Assembly: GCA_021776335.1 (NCBI GenBank)
Contig: JAJFGB010000004.1
Coordinates: 186,001-250,000 of the forward strand
Direction: 5' to 3'
Origin: Hyphococcus sp.
GTDB lineage: Bacteria; Pseudomonadota; Alphaproteobacteria; Caulobacterales; Parvularculaceae
DNA: 64,000 nt
Position numbers and translations under genes: made by a program. Position 1 is the first letter of the stretch. Each line of letters begins with the position of its first letter. The notes below the pieces were generated by a model that was not told the origin of the DNA, searched no databases, and saw nothing but the letters and a program-made list of their open reading frames with translations. This document shows, piece after piece, positions 24,412 to 33,288 of this stretch.

Positions 24412-26049
24412 TTACGCCTCCCCTACAAAATCGCCCGCAGAAGCAGTGTCGCTTTTGCGGGCGTTCTTATTTGTACCAAACAAGCTGAGAGCGATCGCGG
24501 GGATCAAGCCCAGTGCGATGAGTATGAGCGCTGCCGGCGCTGCATCGGCCAGGCGTTCATCAGAGGCAAGGCGATAAATGCGTGTGCTGAGCGTTTCAAA
24601 ATTGAACGATCGTAATAAAAGGGTTGCTGGCAGTTCCTTGGCGATATCAATGGCGACGATAGCCGCGCCGGCGAGGGCTGCGCCGCGCATTTGCGGCCAG
24701 TGAACATCTTTCAAAATACGCACAGGGTCAGCGCCCAGCGATTGCGCAGCAGCGTCCATTTGCGGGCTGATCTGCTGCAGCCCGCCTGACGTCGCGTTGT
24801 AGCTGGCGGTCAAAAAGCGCGCTACATAGGCGTAAAGCAGCACGCCGATCCCGCCCGCAATGGCAATTCCTGAAAAACGGCCGAGTGTCGCCATCAGCGC
24901 GAGAATACCAATTGCGATAACCGCGCCGGGAATTGCGTAACCCAGTGTGGAGACCCGCAATAGAACTGCACCCAGCTTTGATCGCGTCTTTCGAGCGGCA
25001 TAGGCGAGGAGAACGGCAAGCGCCGTTGCTATCGCAGCGCCGGCGACAGCAAGAAGGGCGGTATTTGAGACAGATTGCATCAGCCCGCGCACCGCACCGA
25101 CAGCAAAATGTGAGTCAAGTTTTGCAACCAATACGCTCGCAGGAATAAGAAAGCCGAAGATGAGCGGGAGACTGCAGGCGAAAATGGCAGCGGATGCATG
25201 TGACCGTGACAGTCGCAGCCGCACCCGCCCGCGATGCGCTTTGACATTATCATCAACTCTACCCCGGCGGCCCGCCTCTTCGATCAGGATCAACAACATT
25301 GCGAGAAGAAAAAGTCCGACTGCAAGCTGTGTTGCGCCGGCAAGATCACCCAGCCCGTACCAGGTTCGAAATATCCCGACACTGAGCGTCGGCACGCCGA
25401 AAAAATCAGCCACGCCGTAATCCGCCGCGGTTTCCATCAGGGCGAGCGCCAGCCCGCCGATAAGGGCTGGTCTTCCGGCGGCCAGCAGCACTCTTGTTGC
25501 GGCGCGTGCGGGGGATGCGCCCAGCATTCGCGCCGCCTCCATAAAGGCAGCAGATCGCGCAGCCAGCGAGGCGCGCATGGCGAGATAGACATAAGGATAC
25601 GTTGTCAGGACAAGAATGAACGCCGCGCCGATGAGTGTGCGAATTTCAGGGGTGGCGTCGGCGCCGAATATGCTTGCAACAAAGCCGAACGGACCGAAAA
25701 AATCCGCATAGGCGTATGCGGCGACATAGGCAGGGATCGCAAATGGAAGAACAAGGGCGATCTCAAAATAACGCCTTCCCGGAAAATCCGTCAACGCGGT
25801 GATCATCGCTGCGCCGCCGCCGAGGATCGCAACGCCAATGCCTACCAGCGCGCATAGTGCAACGGTGGTCGACAAATACCGCGCAGCATTAACGGACCAT
25901 AGATGCCCCTGTGCGCTGTTGCCTGAGGTGGCGCCGACAAAGGTTGCCAGGATCGGCGCCGCTACAAATATCGCGACAGCGGCAATGATGAGCCCGTTGG
26001 TCCATGCGCCGCTGTTTCCATTGTTCCGGTTGTCGATTTTGCCCGCCAT
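24412..26049 (-). CDS. fbpB: Ferric iron ABC transporter, fused permease
   Basis: A roughly 545-residue inner-membrane protein with two permease halves and about 12 membrane helices. The C-terminal half contains the EAA-like loop MDAAAQSLGADPVRILKDVHWP; the N-terminal half contains MEAARMLGASPARAATRVLL, the matching loop to which the ATPase binds. This two-domain layout is that of the FbpB/AfuB/SfuB iron transporter family. It is transcribed away from the ATPase gene across a 95-bp region, and the periplasmic binding protein is encoded on the other side. Two adjacent ATGs exist (26052, 26049). Confidence 0.9.
   Translation of the reverse strand: MAGKIDNRNNGNSGAWTNGLIIAAVAIFVAAPILATFVGATSGNSAQGHLWSVNAARYLSTTVALCALVGIGVAILGGGAAMITALTDFPGRRYFEIALVLPFAIPAYVAAYAYADFFGPFGFVASIFGADATPEIRTLIGAAFILVLTTYPYVYLAMRASLAARSAAFMEAARMLGASPARAATRVLLAAGRPALIGGLALALMETAADYGVADFFGVPTLSVGIFRTWYGLGDLAGATQLAVGLFLLAMLLILIEEAGRRGRVDDNVKAHRGRVRLRLSRSHASAAIFACSLPLIFGFLIPASVLVAKLDSHFAVGAVRGLMQSVSNTALLAVAGAAIATALAVLLAYAARKTRSKLGAVLLRVSTLGYAIPGAVIAIGILALMATLGRFSGIAIAGGIGVLLYAYVARFLTASYNATSGGLQQISPQMDAAAQSLGADPVRILKDVHWPQMRGAALAGAAIVAIDIAKELPATLLLRSFNFETLSTRIYRLASDERLADAAPAALILIALGLIPAIALSLFGTNKNARKSDTASAGDFVGEA
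24432..24472 (+). terminator. Terminator for the amidohydrolase pair, inside the convergent permease gene
   Basis: CGCCCGCAGAAGC (24432-24444) pairs with GCTTTTGCGGGCG (24451-24463) over 13 positions with one G-U, around the loop AGTGTC, and is followed by TTCTTATTTG. It lies within the last codons of the minus-strand permease gene, so it can stop the plus-strand transcript while being translated on the other strand. Confidence 0.72.
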
Positions 26050-26144
26050 CACTCTCGTCCGCCACTATTGGAACGTGACATCTATGCGAAAGTGCGGCAT
26101 TTCCAAAGCCGAATGATGTATCCAGGGATTGACCCAATTCTGCC

Positions 26145-27161
26145 ATGAGCCTTTTTCTTCGTGATATTACGCACAATTATGGAGATGTGACTGCGGTCAG
26201 CGAGGCCAGCCTTAAGGCTGCGCCCGGTGAGATTATTTGCCTTTTTGGTCACTCGGGTTGCGGCAAGACAACACTTTTGCGGCTTGCTGCGGGGCTTGAG
26301 GCGCTTCAATCCGGTGTGATTGAGCTTGATGGTGACGAGATCGCCGCCCCCGGCCGCGAACTGCCGGCGGAGCGCCGGTCGATCGGTATGGTGTTTCAGG
26401 ACTTCGTGCTCTTTCCGCACATGACCGTTGAAAAAAATGTTGCATTTGGGCTTGCGGGCGCCGCCAAAGCAAAAAAGCAGACTGCAGATCAACTGGACGC
26501 ATTGGGGCTTTCAAAATATGCGCAGCGCTACCCCCATGAGCTTTCAGGCGGTCAGCAGCAGCGCGTTGCACTGGCGCGCGCATTGGCGCGCACCCCTCGG
26601 GCGCTTCTTCTTGACGAGCCCTTCGCCAGCATTGATGCGGTTTTGCGTCGGCAACTGCGAGAGAATATGCGGCGTATACTGAAAGAACAAAATGTTGCTG
26701 TCGTTCTTGTCACCCATGATCCCGAAGAAGCACTGGCGCTGGGCGATCGCATCGCCCTGATGCGCGCCGGGCGGATCATAGAAACGGCGACACCCAAAGA
26801 GTTATTTGAAAATCCGCACACGCCGGAGGGCGCTGGCGTCTTTCCTGGCAGCCAGAGATTGACGGGGGTTATTGAACGCGCGCGATTGAAAACGCCTGCA
26901 GGCGAGTTTCCGGCAGATAGTTTGAAAGATGGGCCTGGTATTGCGGTGTTGCGTGACGGGGCATTATCAGCCTTTGCAGACAGTGGCGGCGCATTTGTTG
27001 TCGCGGATGTTCGATTTGCCGGGCCGGGCTGGCTGGTCTGGCTGGAGGGCCGCGCCGATCCTGTCCGTCTTCGCCTTCATATGCCAACGCCGCCGGAACC
27101 CGGGCAGGTCATGACGATTGCCGCGGATCTTTCGATGGTTTTTGTCTTTGAGGATCAATGA
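26145..27161 (+). CDS. fbpC: Ferric iron ABC transporter, ATP-binding subunit
   Basis: A 338-residue ABC ATPase energising the FbpB permease. Walker A is GHSGCGKTT (35-43), the signature LSGGQQQRVALARAL, Walker B LLLDEPFASIDAVL, and the switch His occurs in VTHDPEEALALGD. The C-terminal about 120 residues form a TOBE-like regulatory domain, as in FbpC. It is divergent from the permease gene, and the binding-protein gene begins 67 bp downstream with its own promoter-like sequence. Confidence 0.92.
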   Translation: MSLFLRDITHNYGDVTAVSEASLKAAPGEIICLFGHSGCGKTTLLRLAAGLEALQSGVIELDGDEIAAPGRELPAERRSIGMVFQDFVLFPHMTVEKNVAFGLAGAAKAKKQTADQLDALGLSKYAQRYPHELSGGQQQRVALARALARTPRALLLDEPFASIDAVLRRQLRENMRRILKEQNVAVVLVTHDPEEALALGDRIALMRAGRIIETATPKELFENPHTPEGAGVFPGSQRLTGVIERARLKTPAGEFPADSLKDGPGIAVLRDGALSAFADSGGAFVVADVRFAGPGWLVWLEGRADPVRLRLHMPTPPEPGQVMTIAADLSMVFVFEDQ

Positions 27162-27173
27162 ATTAGGGTCTCA

Positions 27174-27201
27174 TTGACGGGTAGTTCAATTGTGCTATTA
27201 A
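27174..27201 (+). promoter_or_regulatory. Sigma-70-like promoter for fbpA
   Basis: TTGACG (27174-27179) and TATTAA (27196-27201) are separated by 16 bp, placing a start site near 27208. GTGAGGG precedes the ATG at 27229. A separate promoter would let the binding protein be made in excess over the membrane components. Confidence 0.5.
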
Positions 27202-27228
27202 GAATTAATCGCAAAGTGAGGGATTTAT

Positions 27229-28281
27229 ATGCGCTTATCCGTGAAGAGTAGTTTTGGCGTGTTGATTGGCGGCGCAGCGCTGCTGTTGGCGGCCTGCAGC
27301 GAACCCCAGACCTCCGCGCCAGTAGATGCCGGTGAGGTCAATATTTACACCGGTCGGCACTATGATTCCGACCTTGCAATCTATGATGCGTTTACGGAGG
27401 AAACTGGCATACGCGTCAATTTGATTGAGGCGGGCGGCGATGCGCTGATCGAGCGATTGTCACGCGAAGATGAGGCAAGTCCTGCTGATCTGTTTATCAC
27501 TGCTGATGCGGGCATTCTCTGGCGCGCTGAAGAGCGCGACCTCTTTCGTGCAGTCGCCAATGATGTGCTGGAACAACGTGTGCCGGCAGTATTTCGCCAT
27601 CCGGATGGCAAGTGGTTCGGGCTTTCAAAGCGCGCCCGCATAATTATTTACAACAAAGATCAAGGGTTGCCTGAGGGTCTTGCCAGCTATTCGGATTTGG
27701 CGGACCCGGCTTATCGCGGCATGATCTGTGTGCGATCATCGTCAAATATCTACAATCAGTCGCTTCTGGCATCGCGCATTGCCCATGACGGGGCTGTTGC
27801 ATCGGAAGAATGGGCAAGGGGCGTCGTCGCGAATTTCGCGCGCAAACCTCAAGGCAATGATACGTCGCAAATCGAAGCGGTTGCAGCGGGCCTTTGTCGG
27901 CTCGGTATCGTCAACAGTTATTATGTAGCGCGGTATGTCGGCGCTAAAAATGAACAACAGGCGCAGATCGGAGAAAAGATCGGCGTTCTCTTTCCAGATC
28001 AAAATGGCAATGGCGCCCATGTGAATATTTCCGGAGCGGGTATTACCGCCTATGCGCCAAATGCCGGGAATGCAGAACGACTGCTCGAATATTTAGTGAG
28101 CGATGAAGCGCAAACTGCTTTTGCGCTGGGCAATAATGAATATCCGGTTGTGGCGACGGTTCGGGCCGCGGGGCCGGTGGCGGCGCTCGGTGAATTCATC
28201 GAAGATGACTTACCTGCGGCCGCTCTTGGTGAAAACCAGACAATGGCGGTTGAAGTCTTCGATCGGGCTGGCTGGCCATAG
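27229..28281 (+). CDS. fbpA: Ferric iron-binding periplasmic lipoprotein
   Basis: A 350-residue substrate-binding protein. The signal ends LLAAC (Cys23), so it is a membrane-anchored form. NIYTGRHYDSDLAIYDAFTEETG opens the mature domain as in FbpA/AfuA/FutA proteins, and the paired tyrosines Tyr231-Tyr232 in VNSYYVARY are the usual ferric ligands; LKEL-like spacing and SGAGITAYAPN complete the fold. It delivers iron to the FbpBC complex. Its gene is separated from fbpC by a promoter-like sequence. Confidence 0.92.
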   Translation: MRLSVKSSFGVLIGGAALLLAACSEPQTSAPVDAGEVNIYTGRHYDSDLAIYDAFTEETGIRVNLIEAGGDALIERLSREDEASPADLFITADAGILWRAEERDLFRAVANDVLEQRVPAVFRHPDGKWFGLSKRARIIIYNKDQGLPEGLASYSDLADPAYRGMICVRSSSNIYNQSLLASRIAHDGAVASEEWARGVVANFARKPQGNDTSQIEAVAAGLCRLGIVNSYYVARYVGAKNEQQAQIGEKIGVLFPDQNGNGAHVNISGAGITAYAPNAGNAERLLEYLVSDEAQTAFALGNNEYPVVATVRAAGPVAALGEFIEDDLPAAALGENQTMAVEVFDRAGWP

Positions 28282-28308
28282 CGCGTAAGGCGGTGCTAGC
28301 GTTCGCTC

Positions 28309-29586
28309 ATGATGCCGCCCAATATCAGTGAACTAAGAAACCGTGCCGAGGCGGGGGAGCCGCGGGCGCAATATCTGCTGGCGGCGGCGCTTGCGTCATC
28401 CGGCGCCCGTGACGAAGCCGATCAATGGCTGCACGCTGCGGCAAAAAACGGTGAAGCCGATGCGAGCTACACATTGGCGACCCGGCAACTTCAGACACAC
28501 AAAGGCGCCGCTTCAGCACACGAATTGCTGAAGGGCGCGGCCCAGCATGGATCGACTGTGGCCAGACGGCTGCTGGCTGTTCTTGTTGCGGAAGGGATAG
28601 GCGCCGAGGCGGATTGGCGGGGCGCTGTGAGCCTCGTTGTCGCTGCGGCGCAGGAAGGCGATGCGTCAGCGCAGCGAGAAATCGCTATGCTACTGCTGTT
28701 AGCGGATGCTGACGACGCAGACGCAGTGCATCTGCTTGATCGCGCTGCCGCGCAGGATGCTGTCGCGGCAGCAGTTTGTGTTCGCCGTTCAATCAGATTG
28801 GGGGCGGCTGACACGCGCATCCGCAGCTTACTCCAAAATCTTGGCGCATTGCGTTACCCGAATGCAGGCTCGCTCACCGCTGCATTAAAGCAGGCCACTC
28901 TATCATCATCCCCACAACAAGTTACGTCCAGCCACGCAGCATTAGATTGGGAGCGCGTTCAGGGAAAACTGGATGGTGACGCGCCGCTGGCGCCCCCGGT
29001 TGTGGAAGAGCTTTGTGCGGCGCCAGACGCAAAAATCATTCGAGGCGCTTTTTCAGCGGAAGCGTGTGAATATGTAATTGCTTGTGCAAGTCGTCATTTG
29101 GCGCCGTCTCACACTGTTGATCCGCGTACCGGGGCTTCACGCCAGGACGCTTATCGAACGTCCCTGACGGCGACGCTGGGGCCCGTTGATCTCGATCTTG
29201 CGCTTGTCGCCGTTAATCGGCGGGTCGCCCATCTTGTCGGCAGCCCTCACGGCAATGGAGAATTCCTCAGTGTGCTGCATTATTCGTCTGGGCAGGAATA
29301 TAAACCCCATTTCGACTGGCTGCCGCCCGGCGATGATTTCGATCGCGGGGGTCAGCGAGTGACAACCGCCCTCATATATTTAAATGACGATTATGAAGGT
29401 GGAGAAACGCATTTTCTGGGCCCTGACATCCAGTTCAAAGGCGCGCCGGGCGACGTTCTCATATTCCAAAATGCGTTGCCTGACGGATTGCCGGACAAGG
29501 GCTCAAGACATGCCAGCCTACCTGTCACACAGGGCGCGAAGTGGCTCGGCTCTAAGTGGTTCCGGGGAAAAAAATACAATTTCTAG
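28309..29586 (+). CDS. Sel1-repeat protein fused to a prolyl 4-hydroxylase-type dioxygenase
   Basis: A 425-residue two-part protein. Residues 1 to about 190 contain degenerate 36-residue Sel1-like helical pairs (AEAGEPRAQYLLAAALA, AAQEGDASAQREIAMLLL). The C-terminal about 200 residues are a 2-oxoglutarate/Fe(II) dioxygenase: His334 and Asp336 in KPHFDWLPPG, distal His401 in SRHASLP, and the co-substrate Lys in GAKWLGSKW. Such enzymes hydroxylate proline residues in proteins; the Sel1 region likely binds the target. It lies between the iron transporter and a metal-sensing repressor, though control by it is only inferred. It starts 27 bp after fbpA. Confidence 0.87.
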   Translation: MMPPNISELRNRAEAGEPRAQYLLAAALASSGARDEADQWLHAAAKNGEADASYTLATRQLQTHKGAASAHELLKGAAQHGSTVARRLLAVLVAEGIGAEADWRGAVSLVVAAAQEGDASAQREIAMLLLLADADDADAVHLLDRAAAQDAVAAAVCVRRSIRLGAADTRIRSLLQNLGALRYPNAGSLTAALKQATLSSSPQQVTSSHAALDWERVQGKLDGDAPLAPPVVEELCAAPDAKIIRGAFSAEACEYVIACASRHLAPSHTVDPRTGASRQDAYRTSLTATLGPVDLDLALVAVNRRVAHLVGSPHGNGEFLSVLHYSSGQEYKPHFDWLPPGDDFDRGGQRVTTALIYLNDDYEGGETHFLGPDIQFKGAPGDVLIFQNALPDGLPDKGSRHASLPVTQGAKWLGSKWFRGKKYNF

Positions 29587-29598
29587 GCTTTTCAACCT

Positions 29599-29619
29599 GA
29601 TATAACATAGATATAACAT
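29599..29619. promoter_or_regulatory. Tandem GATATAACAT repeat, candidate Fur/Zur operator
   Basis: GATATAACAT occurs at 29599-29608 and again at 29610-29619, one base apart, in the 60-bp gap before the Fur-family gene. Alphaproteobacterial Zur sites contain TATAAC-type half-sites, but normally as an inverted rather than direct repeat, so this could be an autoregulatory site of altered geometry. Confidence 0.45.
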
Positions 29620-29646
29620 TTTTATCGGGTTCGAGGAGTGCACAAG

Positions 29647-30084
29647 ATGACGGGTGAGAAAAACGGGGCGACGCCCTGTGATAGCGGTCGGCAACGGCCA
29701 CCAGGATTATCAAAGAATGAGAAGCTGGTCTGGAATGTCCTTTCCACCAGCGCTGATCCGCTGAAGGCGTATGAAATTCTGGATCGGCTGAAGGACAGAG
29801 GCGTCCGCGCGCCAATGACGGTTTATCGCGCCCTCGATGGGCTTGAAGCCAAAGGACATATTCACAAGCTGGACGGGCTCAACGCCTTCGTCCTCTGCAA
29901 TCATGAAGGTCCGCATATGGTGCAGACTTTTCTTGTATGTGAAACATGTTCGACAGTGCGCGAGCTTGAGGTCGTGGCGGTTGAGGCGGACATCGTTCCT
30001 GCGGTGAGGGCCGCGGCATTCGACATGCACACCGCCCGCCTTGAGATCAAAGGCTATTGCACGAATTGCGCTGAGGCGGCCTAG
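29647..30084 (+). CDS. zur: Fur-family zinc-responsive repressor (Zur-like)
   Basis: A 145-residue metalloregulator. The start at 29647 follows GAGGAG by eight bases; the upstream GTG at 29638 lies inside that ribosome site. The N-terminal winged helix includes KAYEILDRLKD and APMTVYRALDGLEAKGHI; the metal domain has CNHEGPH, then CETC and CTNC, the structural zinc cysteines of Fur proteins. The short N-terminal helix and lack of the iron-type HHHDH segment favour Zur over Fur. It would repress zinc-uptake genes when zinc is plentiful. It might also control itself through the repeat upstream. Confidence 0.83.
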   Translation: MTGEKNGATPCDSGRQRPPGLSKNEKLVWNVLSTSADPLKAYEILDRLKDRGVRAPMTVYRALDGLEAKGHIHKLDGLNAFVLCNHEGPHMVQTFLVCETCSTVRELEVVAVEADIVPAVRAAAFDMHTARLEIKGYCTNCAEAA

Positions 30085-30161
30085 TCTACGGTGTAGTCTG
30101 GGCGTCGGCGCTAAATCCTGTGGCGTAGAATCATTGACTCCCTAAAGGTCGGCTTTATTGT

Positions 30162-30190
30162 CCGCACCGCTATCGTGCTTAGCGGTGCGG
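30162..30190. repeat. Perfect 10-bp inverted repeat just upstream of the glycine riboswitch
   Basis: CCGCACCGCT (30162-30171) and AGCGGTGCGG (30181-30190) flank a 9-bp loop. No T tract follows, so it is not a classical terminator of zur. It overlaps the likely 5' end of the gcv transcript. It may be an operator, a processing hairpin or a leader stem that stabilises the riboswitch RNA. Confidence 0.6.
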
Positions 30191-30196
30191 TAGCGC

Positions 30197-30400
30197 AACC
30201 CCATGCGGGAGAGACCTTGCTGACGCCAATGGCGAAGGTGAGGCGCCGAAGGAGCAACCGCCCCGGAAACTCTCAGGCAAAAGGACCGCAAGGGGGCGAG
30301 ACAGGCTGGAAAGCAGGCTGCGCAATCCGCGCCGCCTCACCGAAGGTGTAAGCGCGCATAGATTGCTCGTGAAATCTCTCAGGTTCCATGACAGCCGGGG
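30197..30400 (+). promoter_or_regulatory. Tandem glycine riboswitch
   Basis: Two consecutive glycine aptamers lie in the 355-bp leader of gcvT. The first spans about 30200-30295 with GCGGGAGAGACC, GCCGAAGGAGCAACCGCC and AAACTCTCAGGCAAAAGGACCGC-type core elements; the second spans about 30300-30398 with GGCTGGAAAGC, CACCGAAGGTGTAAGC and AAATCTCTCAGGTTCC. A short hairpin (30403-30417) follows before the start codon and may be part of the expression platform. Glycine binding would turn on the downstream glycine-cleavage operon. Confidence 0.93.
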
Positions 30401-30439
30401 TTGCCGCGATAAGCGGCGCTTTGATCATGGGGCTGATGA

Positions 30440-31573
30440 ATGACACAAGATTTAAAAAAAACGCCGTTAAACGCGCTCCATAAGTCGTTGGGCGGTAAGA
30501 TGGTTGAGTTCGCCGGCTATGAAATGCCGGTGCAATTTCCGCTTGGTGTTATGAAAGAGCATCTTCACACGCGTGAAAAGGCTGGGTTGTTTGACGTTTC
30601 CCATATGGGGCAGGCCGTGATCGTGGGGGCTGATCATGAAACCGCAGCGCGCGCCATTGAAACGCTGGTCCCCGGGGAAATCCAGAAGTTAGGCGTCGGA
30701 CGTCAGCGCCTGACGGTTTTGCTCAACGATGAAGGTGGCATTTTGGACGATTTGATGGTTAGTCGCCCTGCTACGGATGGCCGTCTGAACATTGTCGTAA
30801 ACGGCGCCTGCAAACATGCAGACTATGCGTATCTCGATGCGCGTCTTCCTGAGCACGTTAGGCTGGAGCGGTTCGATAATCGTGGCCTGCTGGCATTGCA
30901 GGGACCAAAAGCGTCAGATGTGCTTGCGAAACATGCGCCAGCCGCCGCCGATCTGAAATTCATGACATTCGCTGAGCTTCAAATTGGCGATATCACGGCT
31001 GTCGTGACGCGCGGTGGTTATACCGGCGAGGACGGCTTCGAGATTTCCACCTGGGATGAAGACACAGAAAAGCTGGCTAAGCTGTTGCTGGATGATCCGG
31101 ATGTCGAACCTATTGGTCTCGGCGCTCGCGATTCGCTCAGGCTCGAGGCCGGCATGTGTCTTTATGGTCACGACCTCAATCCGGCGATCTCACCGGTTGA
31201 AGGCAACATCGCTTTTACGATCGGCAAACGCCGTCGTGAAGAAGGTGGGTTCGTCGGCGCTGAGCGTATCTTGCGCGAATTGGCGGAAGGACCTTCGCGG
31301 TTACGTGTCGGGATTTTACCTGAGGGGCGGGCGCCCGCGCGAGAAGGCGCTGAAATACAATCTACGGATGGAAAAACCATCGGGATTGTTACATCGGGCG
31401 GCTTTGGACCAACTGCCGGAAGACCAGTGGCGATGGGTTATGTAGACACAGACCATGCGCAAACAGGAACGGAAGTACATTTGATTGTCAGGGGCAAGGC
31501 GTTGCCTGCGCAGATCGCAGACATGCCATTCGCACCACATAATTATTATCGAGGACAGGGAGCAGGAAAATGA
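30440..31573 (+). CDS. gcvT: Glycine cleavage system T protein (aminomethyltransferase)
   Basis: A 377-residue tetrahydrofolate-dependent enzyme that takes the aminomethyl group from the H protein lipoyl arm, releasing ammonia and methylene-THF. [19 protein letters not shown] and [10 protein letters not shown] are the family N-terminal motifs; [11 protein letters not shown] and [15 protein letters not shown] follow. It is the first gene of the operon controlled by the glycine riboswitch. Its stop overlaps the gcvH start by ATGA, coupling their translation. Confidence 0.96.
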   Translation: MTQDLKKTPLNALHKSLGGKMVEFAGYEMPVQFPLGVMKEHLHTREKAGLFDVSHMGQAVIVGADHETAARAIETLVPGEIQKLGVGRQRLTVLLNDEGGILDDLMVSRPATDGRLNIVVNGACKHADYAYLDARLPEHVRLERFDNRGLLALQGPKASDVLAKHAPAAADLKFMTFAELQIGDITAVVTRGGYTGEDGFEISTWDEDTEKLAKLLLDDPDVEPIGLGARDSLRLEAGMCLYGHDLNPAISPVEGNIAFTIGKRRREEGGFVGAERILRELAEGPSRLRVGILPEGRAPAREGAEIQSTDGKTIGIVTSGGFGPTAGRPVAMGYVDTDHAQTGTEVHLIVRGKALPAQIADMPFAPHNYYRGQGAGK

Positions 31574-31941
31574 GCGTAAAATATACCAAAGACCATGAAT
31601 GGGCGCGGGAAGATGGCGGGGTCTATGTCGTTGGCATTAGCGCCCACGCTGCCGAGCAGCTTGGCGATGTTGTGTTTGTCGAATTGCCGGAAGTCGGCAA
31701 AACCCTTTCAAAGGGCGACGACATGGCGGTTGTTGAAAGCGTCAAAGCCGCATCCGATGTTTATGCGCCAATTTCCGGTGAAATCGTTGCAGTCAACCAG
31801 GCGATCGCTGATGAGCCGGCCAAGGTCAACGAAGACGCCGCCGGCGCAGCATGGTTTGTAAAAATCAAACCCAGTGACGCGGGCGAACTCGACGCGTTGA
31901 TGGACGAAGCTGCGTATAATGAGTTCGTGGAAAACGAGTAG
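31570..31941 (+). CDS. gcvH: Glycine cleavage system H protein
   Basis: A 123-residue lipoyl carrier shuttling the aminomethyl intermediate between P, T and L proteins. The lipoylated Lys59 lies in [17 protein letters not shown], the standard motif. The N-terminal [10 protein letters not shown] and the glycine-rich turn around [14 protein letters not shown] complete the fold. It overlaps gcvT and is 3 bp from gcvPA. Confidence 0.97.
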   Translation: MSVKYTKDHEWAREDGGVYVVGISAHAAEQLGDVVFVELPEVGKTLSKGDDMAVVESVKAASDVYAPISGEIVAVNQAIADEPAKVNEDAAGAAWFVKIKPSDAGELDALMDEAAYNEFVENE

Positions 31942-31944
31942 ATC

Positions 31945-33285
31945 ATGCGATATCTGCCTTTAAATGACGCTGACCGCACGGCCATGCTTGCCGCTATTGG
32001 CGCTGCAAAGATTGACGATCTGTTTGAAGATGTGCCTGCAGACAGTTTGAATGCGACATTCGATTTGCCTGACCATCTCGGCGAAATGGAAGTTGAGCGC
32101 GCCCTTGGCGCCATGGCGGCGAAAAACCGGGCGGCCGGCGAGGGGCCGTTTTTCATCGGCTGCGGCGCCTATGCCCATCATGTCCCGGCGACAGTTGATC
32201 ATATTATTCAACGTTCGGAGTTTTTGACCTCCTACACGCCATACCAACCTGAAATTGCCCAAGGCACGCTGCAATATCTGTTTGAGTTTCAGACGCAAGT
32301 TGCTGCGTTGACCGGCATGGATGTCGCTAACGCCTCCATGTATGACGGTTCAACAGGCTGCGCGGAGGCGGCCCTGATGGCGCGCCGCGTCACCAAGCGG
32401 AAAAAGGTTATTTTGTCGGGCGCACTGCATCCTCAATACGCCGCGGTAACGCGCACCAATTTGGAGTTGCATAATGACAATGTAATTCAGGCGCCCATCA
32501 ATACAGGCGCCGCCGAAGATCTCGCCTCTATGATCGACGATGAAACATCCTGCGTCATCGTGCAAAACCCTGATGTTTTCGGAAATATCCGCGACCTCAC
32601 GCCGATTGCTGAAGCGGCTCATGCAAAAGGCGCGCTTTTAGTTGCGGTCGTGACAGAAACAGTTTCGCTTGGCGCGATAAAAAGCCCCGGCGAAATGGGC
32701 GCAGATATTGTTGTCGGAGAAGGCCAGTCCATTGGCAACGGGCTTAATTATGGCGGGCCTTATGTGGGGCTTTTTGCAACGCGTCAAAAATATATCCGTC
32801 AGATGCCGGGAAGATTGTGCGGCGAAACGACAGACGCGGAAGGCAAGCGCGGCTTTGTGCTGACGCTGTCGACGCGCGAACAACATATTCGCCGGGACAA
32901 GGCGACCTCAAACATCTGCACAAATTCCGGATTATGTACGCTGGCTTTCACCGTTCATATGACGCTGCTTGGTGAAGCTGGCCTCCGACGGCTGGCGATG
33001 CTCAATCACGACATCGCCGGTAAAGCTGCCGATGCGCTTGGCGCCGTCACCGGCGTCGAGATTGTGAACAAGTCCTATTTCAACGAGTTTACGCTGCGAC
33101 TGCCGAAAAATGCGAGTGCAGTAGTTGATACGCTTGCTAAAGAGGGCGTTCTCGCGGGTGTTCCGGGCGGACGGCTCTGGCCTGACGACCCTGCGGCGGA
33201 AAATCTTCTGATTGTCGCGGCGACTGAGCGGGTAACCGAGGGCGACATCGAAACTTTTGCCTTGAAACTAAGAGAGGCGCTGTAA
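31945..33285 (+). CDS. gcvPA: Glycine dehydrogenase (decarboxylating) subunit 1
   Basis: A 446-residue N-terminal half of the P protein, encoded as a separate subunit. [48 protein letters not shown] and [21 protein letters not shown]-like residues ([13 protein letters not shown]) are seen. It forms the decarboxylating enzyme with GcvPB. The split P protein is common in alphaproteobacteria and Gram-positives. It abuts gcvH and gcvPB at 3-bp gaps. Confidence 0.96.
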   Translation: MRYLPLNDADRTAMLAAIGAAKIDDLFEDVPADSLNATFDLPDHLGEMEVERALGAMAAKNRAAGEGPFFIGCGAYAHHVPATVDHIIQRSEFLTSYTPYQPEIAQGTLQYLFEFQTQVAALTGMDVANASMYDGSTGCAEAALMARRVTKRKKVILSGALHPQYAAVTRTNLELHNDNVIQAPINTGAAEDLASMIDDETSCVIVQNPDVFGNIRDLTPIAEAAHAKGALLVAVVTETVSLGAIKSPGEMGADIVVGEGQSIGNGLNYGGPYVGLFATRQKYIRQMPGRLCGETTDAEGKRGFVLTLSTREQHIRRDKATSNICTNSGLCTLAFTVHMTLLGEAGLRRLAMLNHDIAGKAADALGAVTGVEIVNKSYFNEFTLRLPKNASAVVDTLAKEGVLAGVPGGRLWPDDPAAENLLIVAATERVTEGDIETFALKLREAL

Positions 33286-33288
33286 GCC

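Noticed and set aside
30162-30190. Rho-independent terminator after zur
   Set aside because: The stem is perfect but no T tract follows, and it is too close to the gcv leader.
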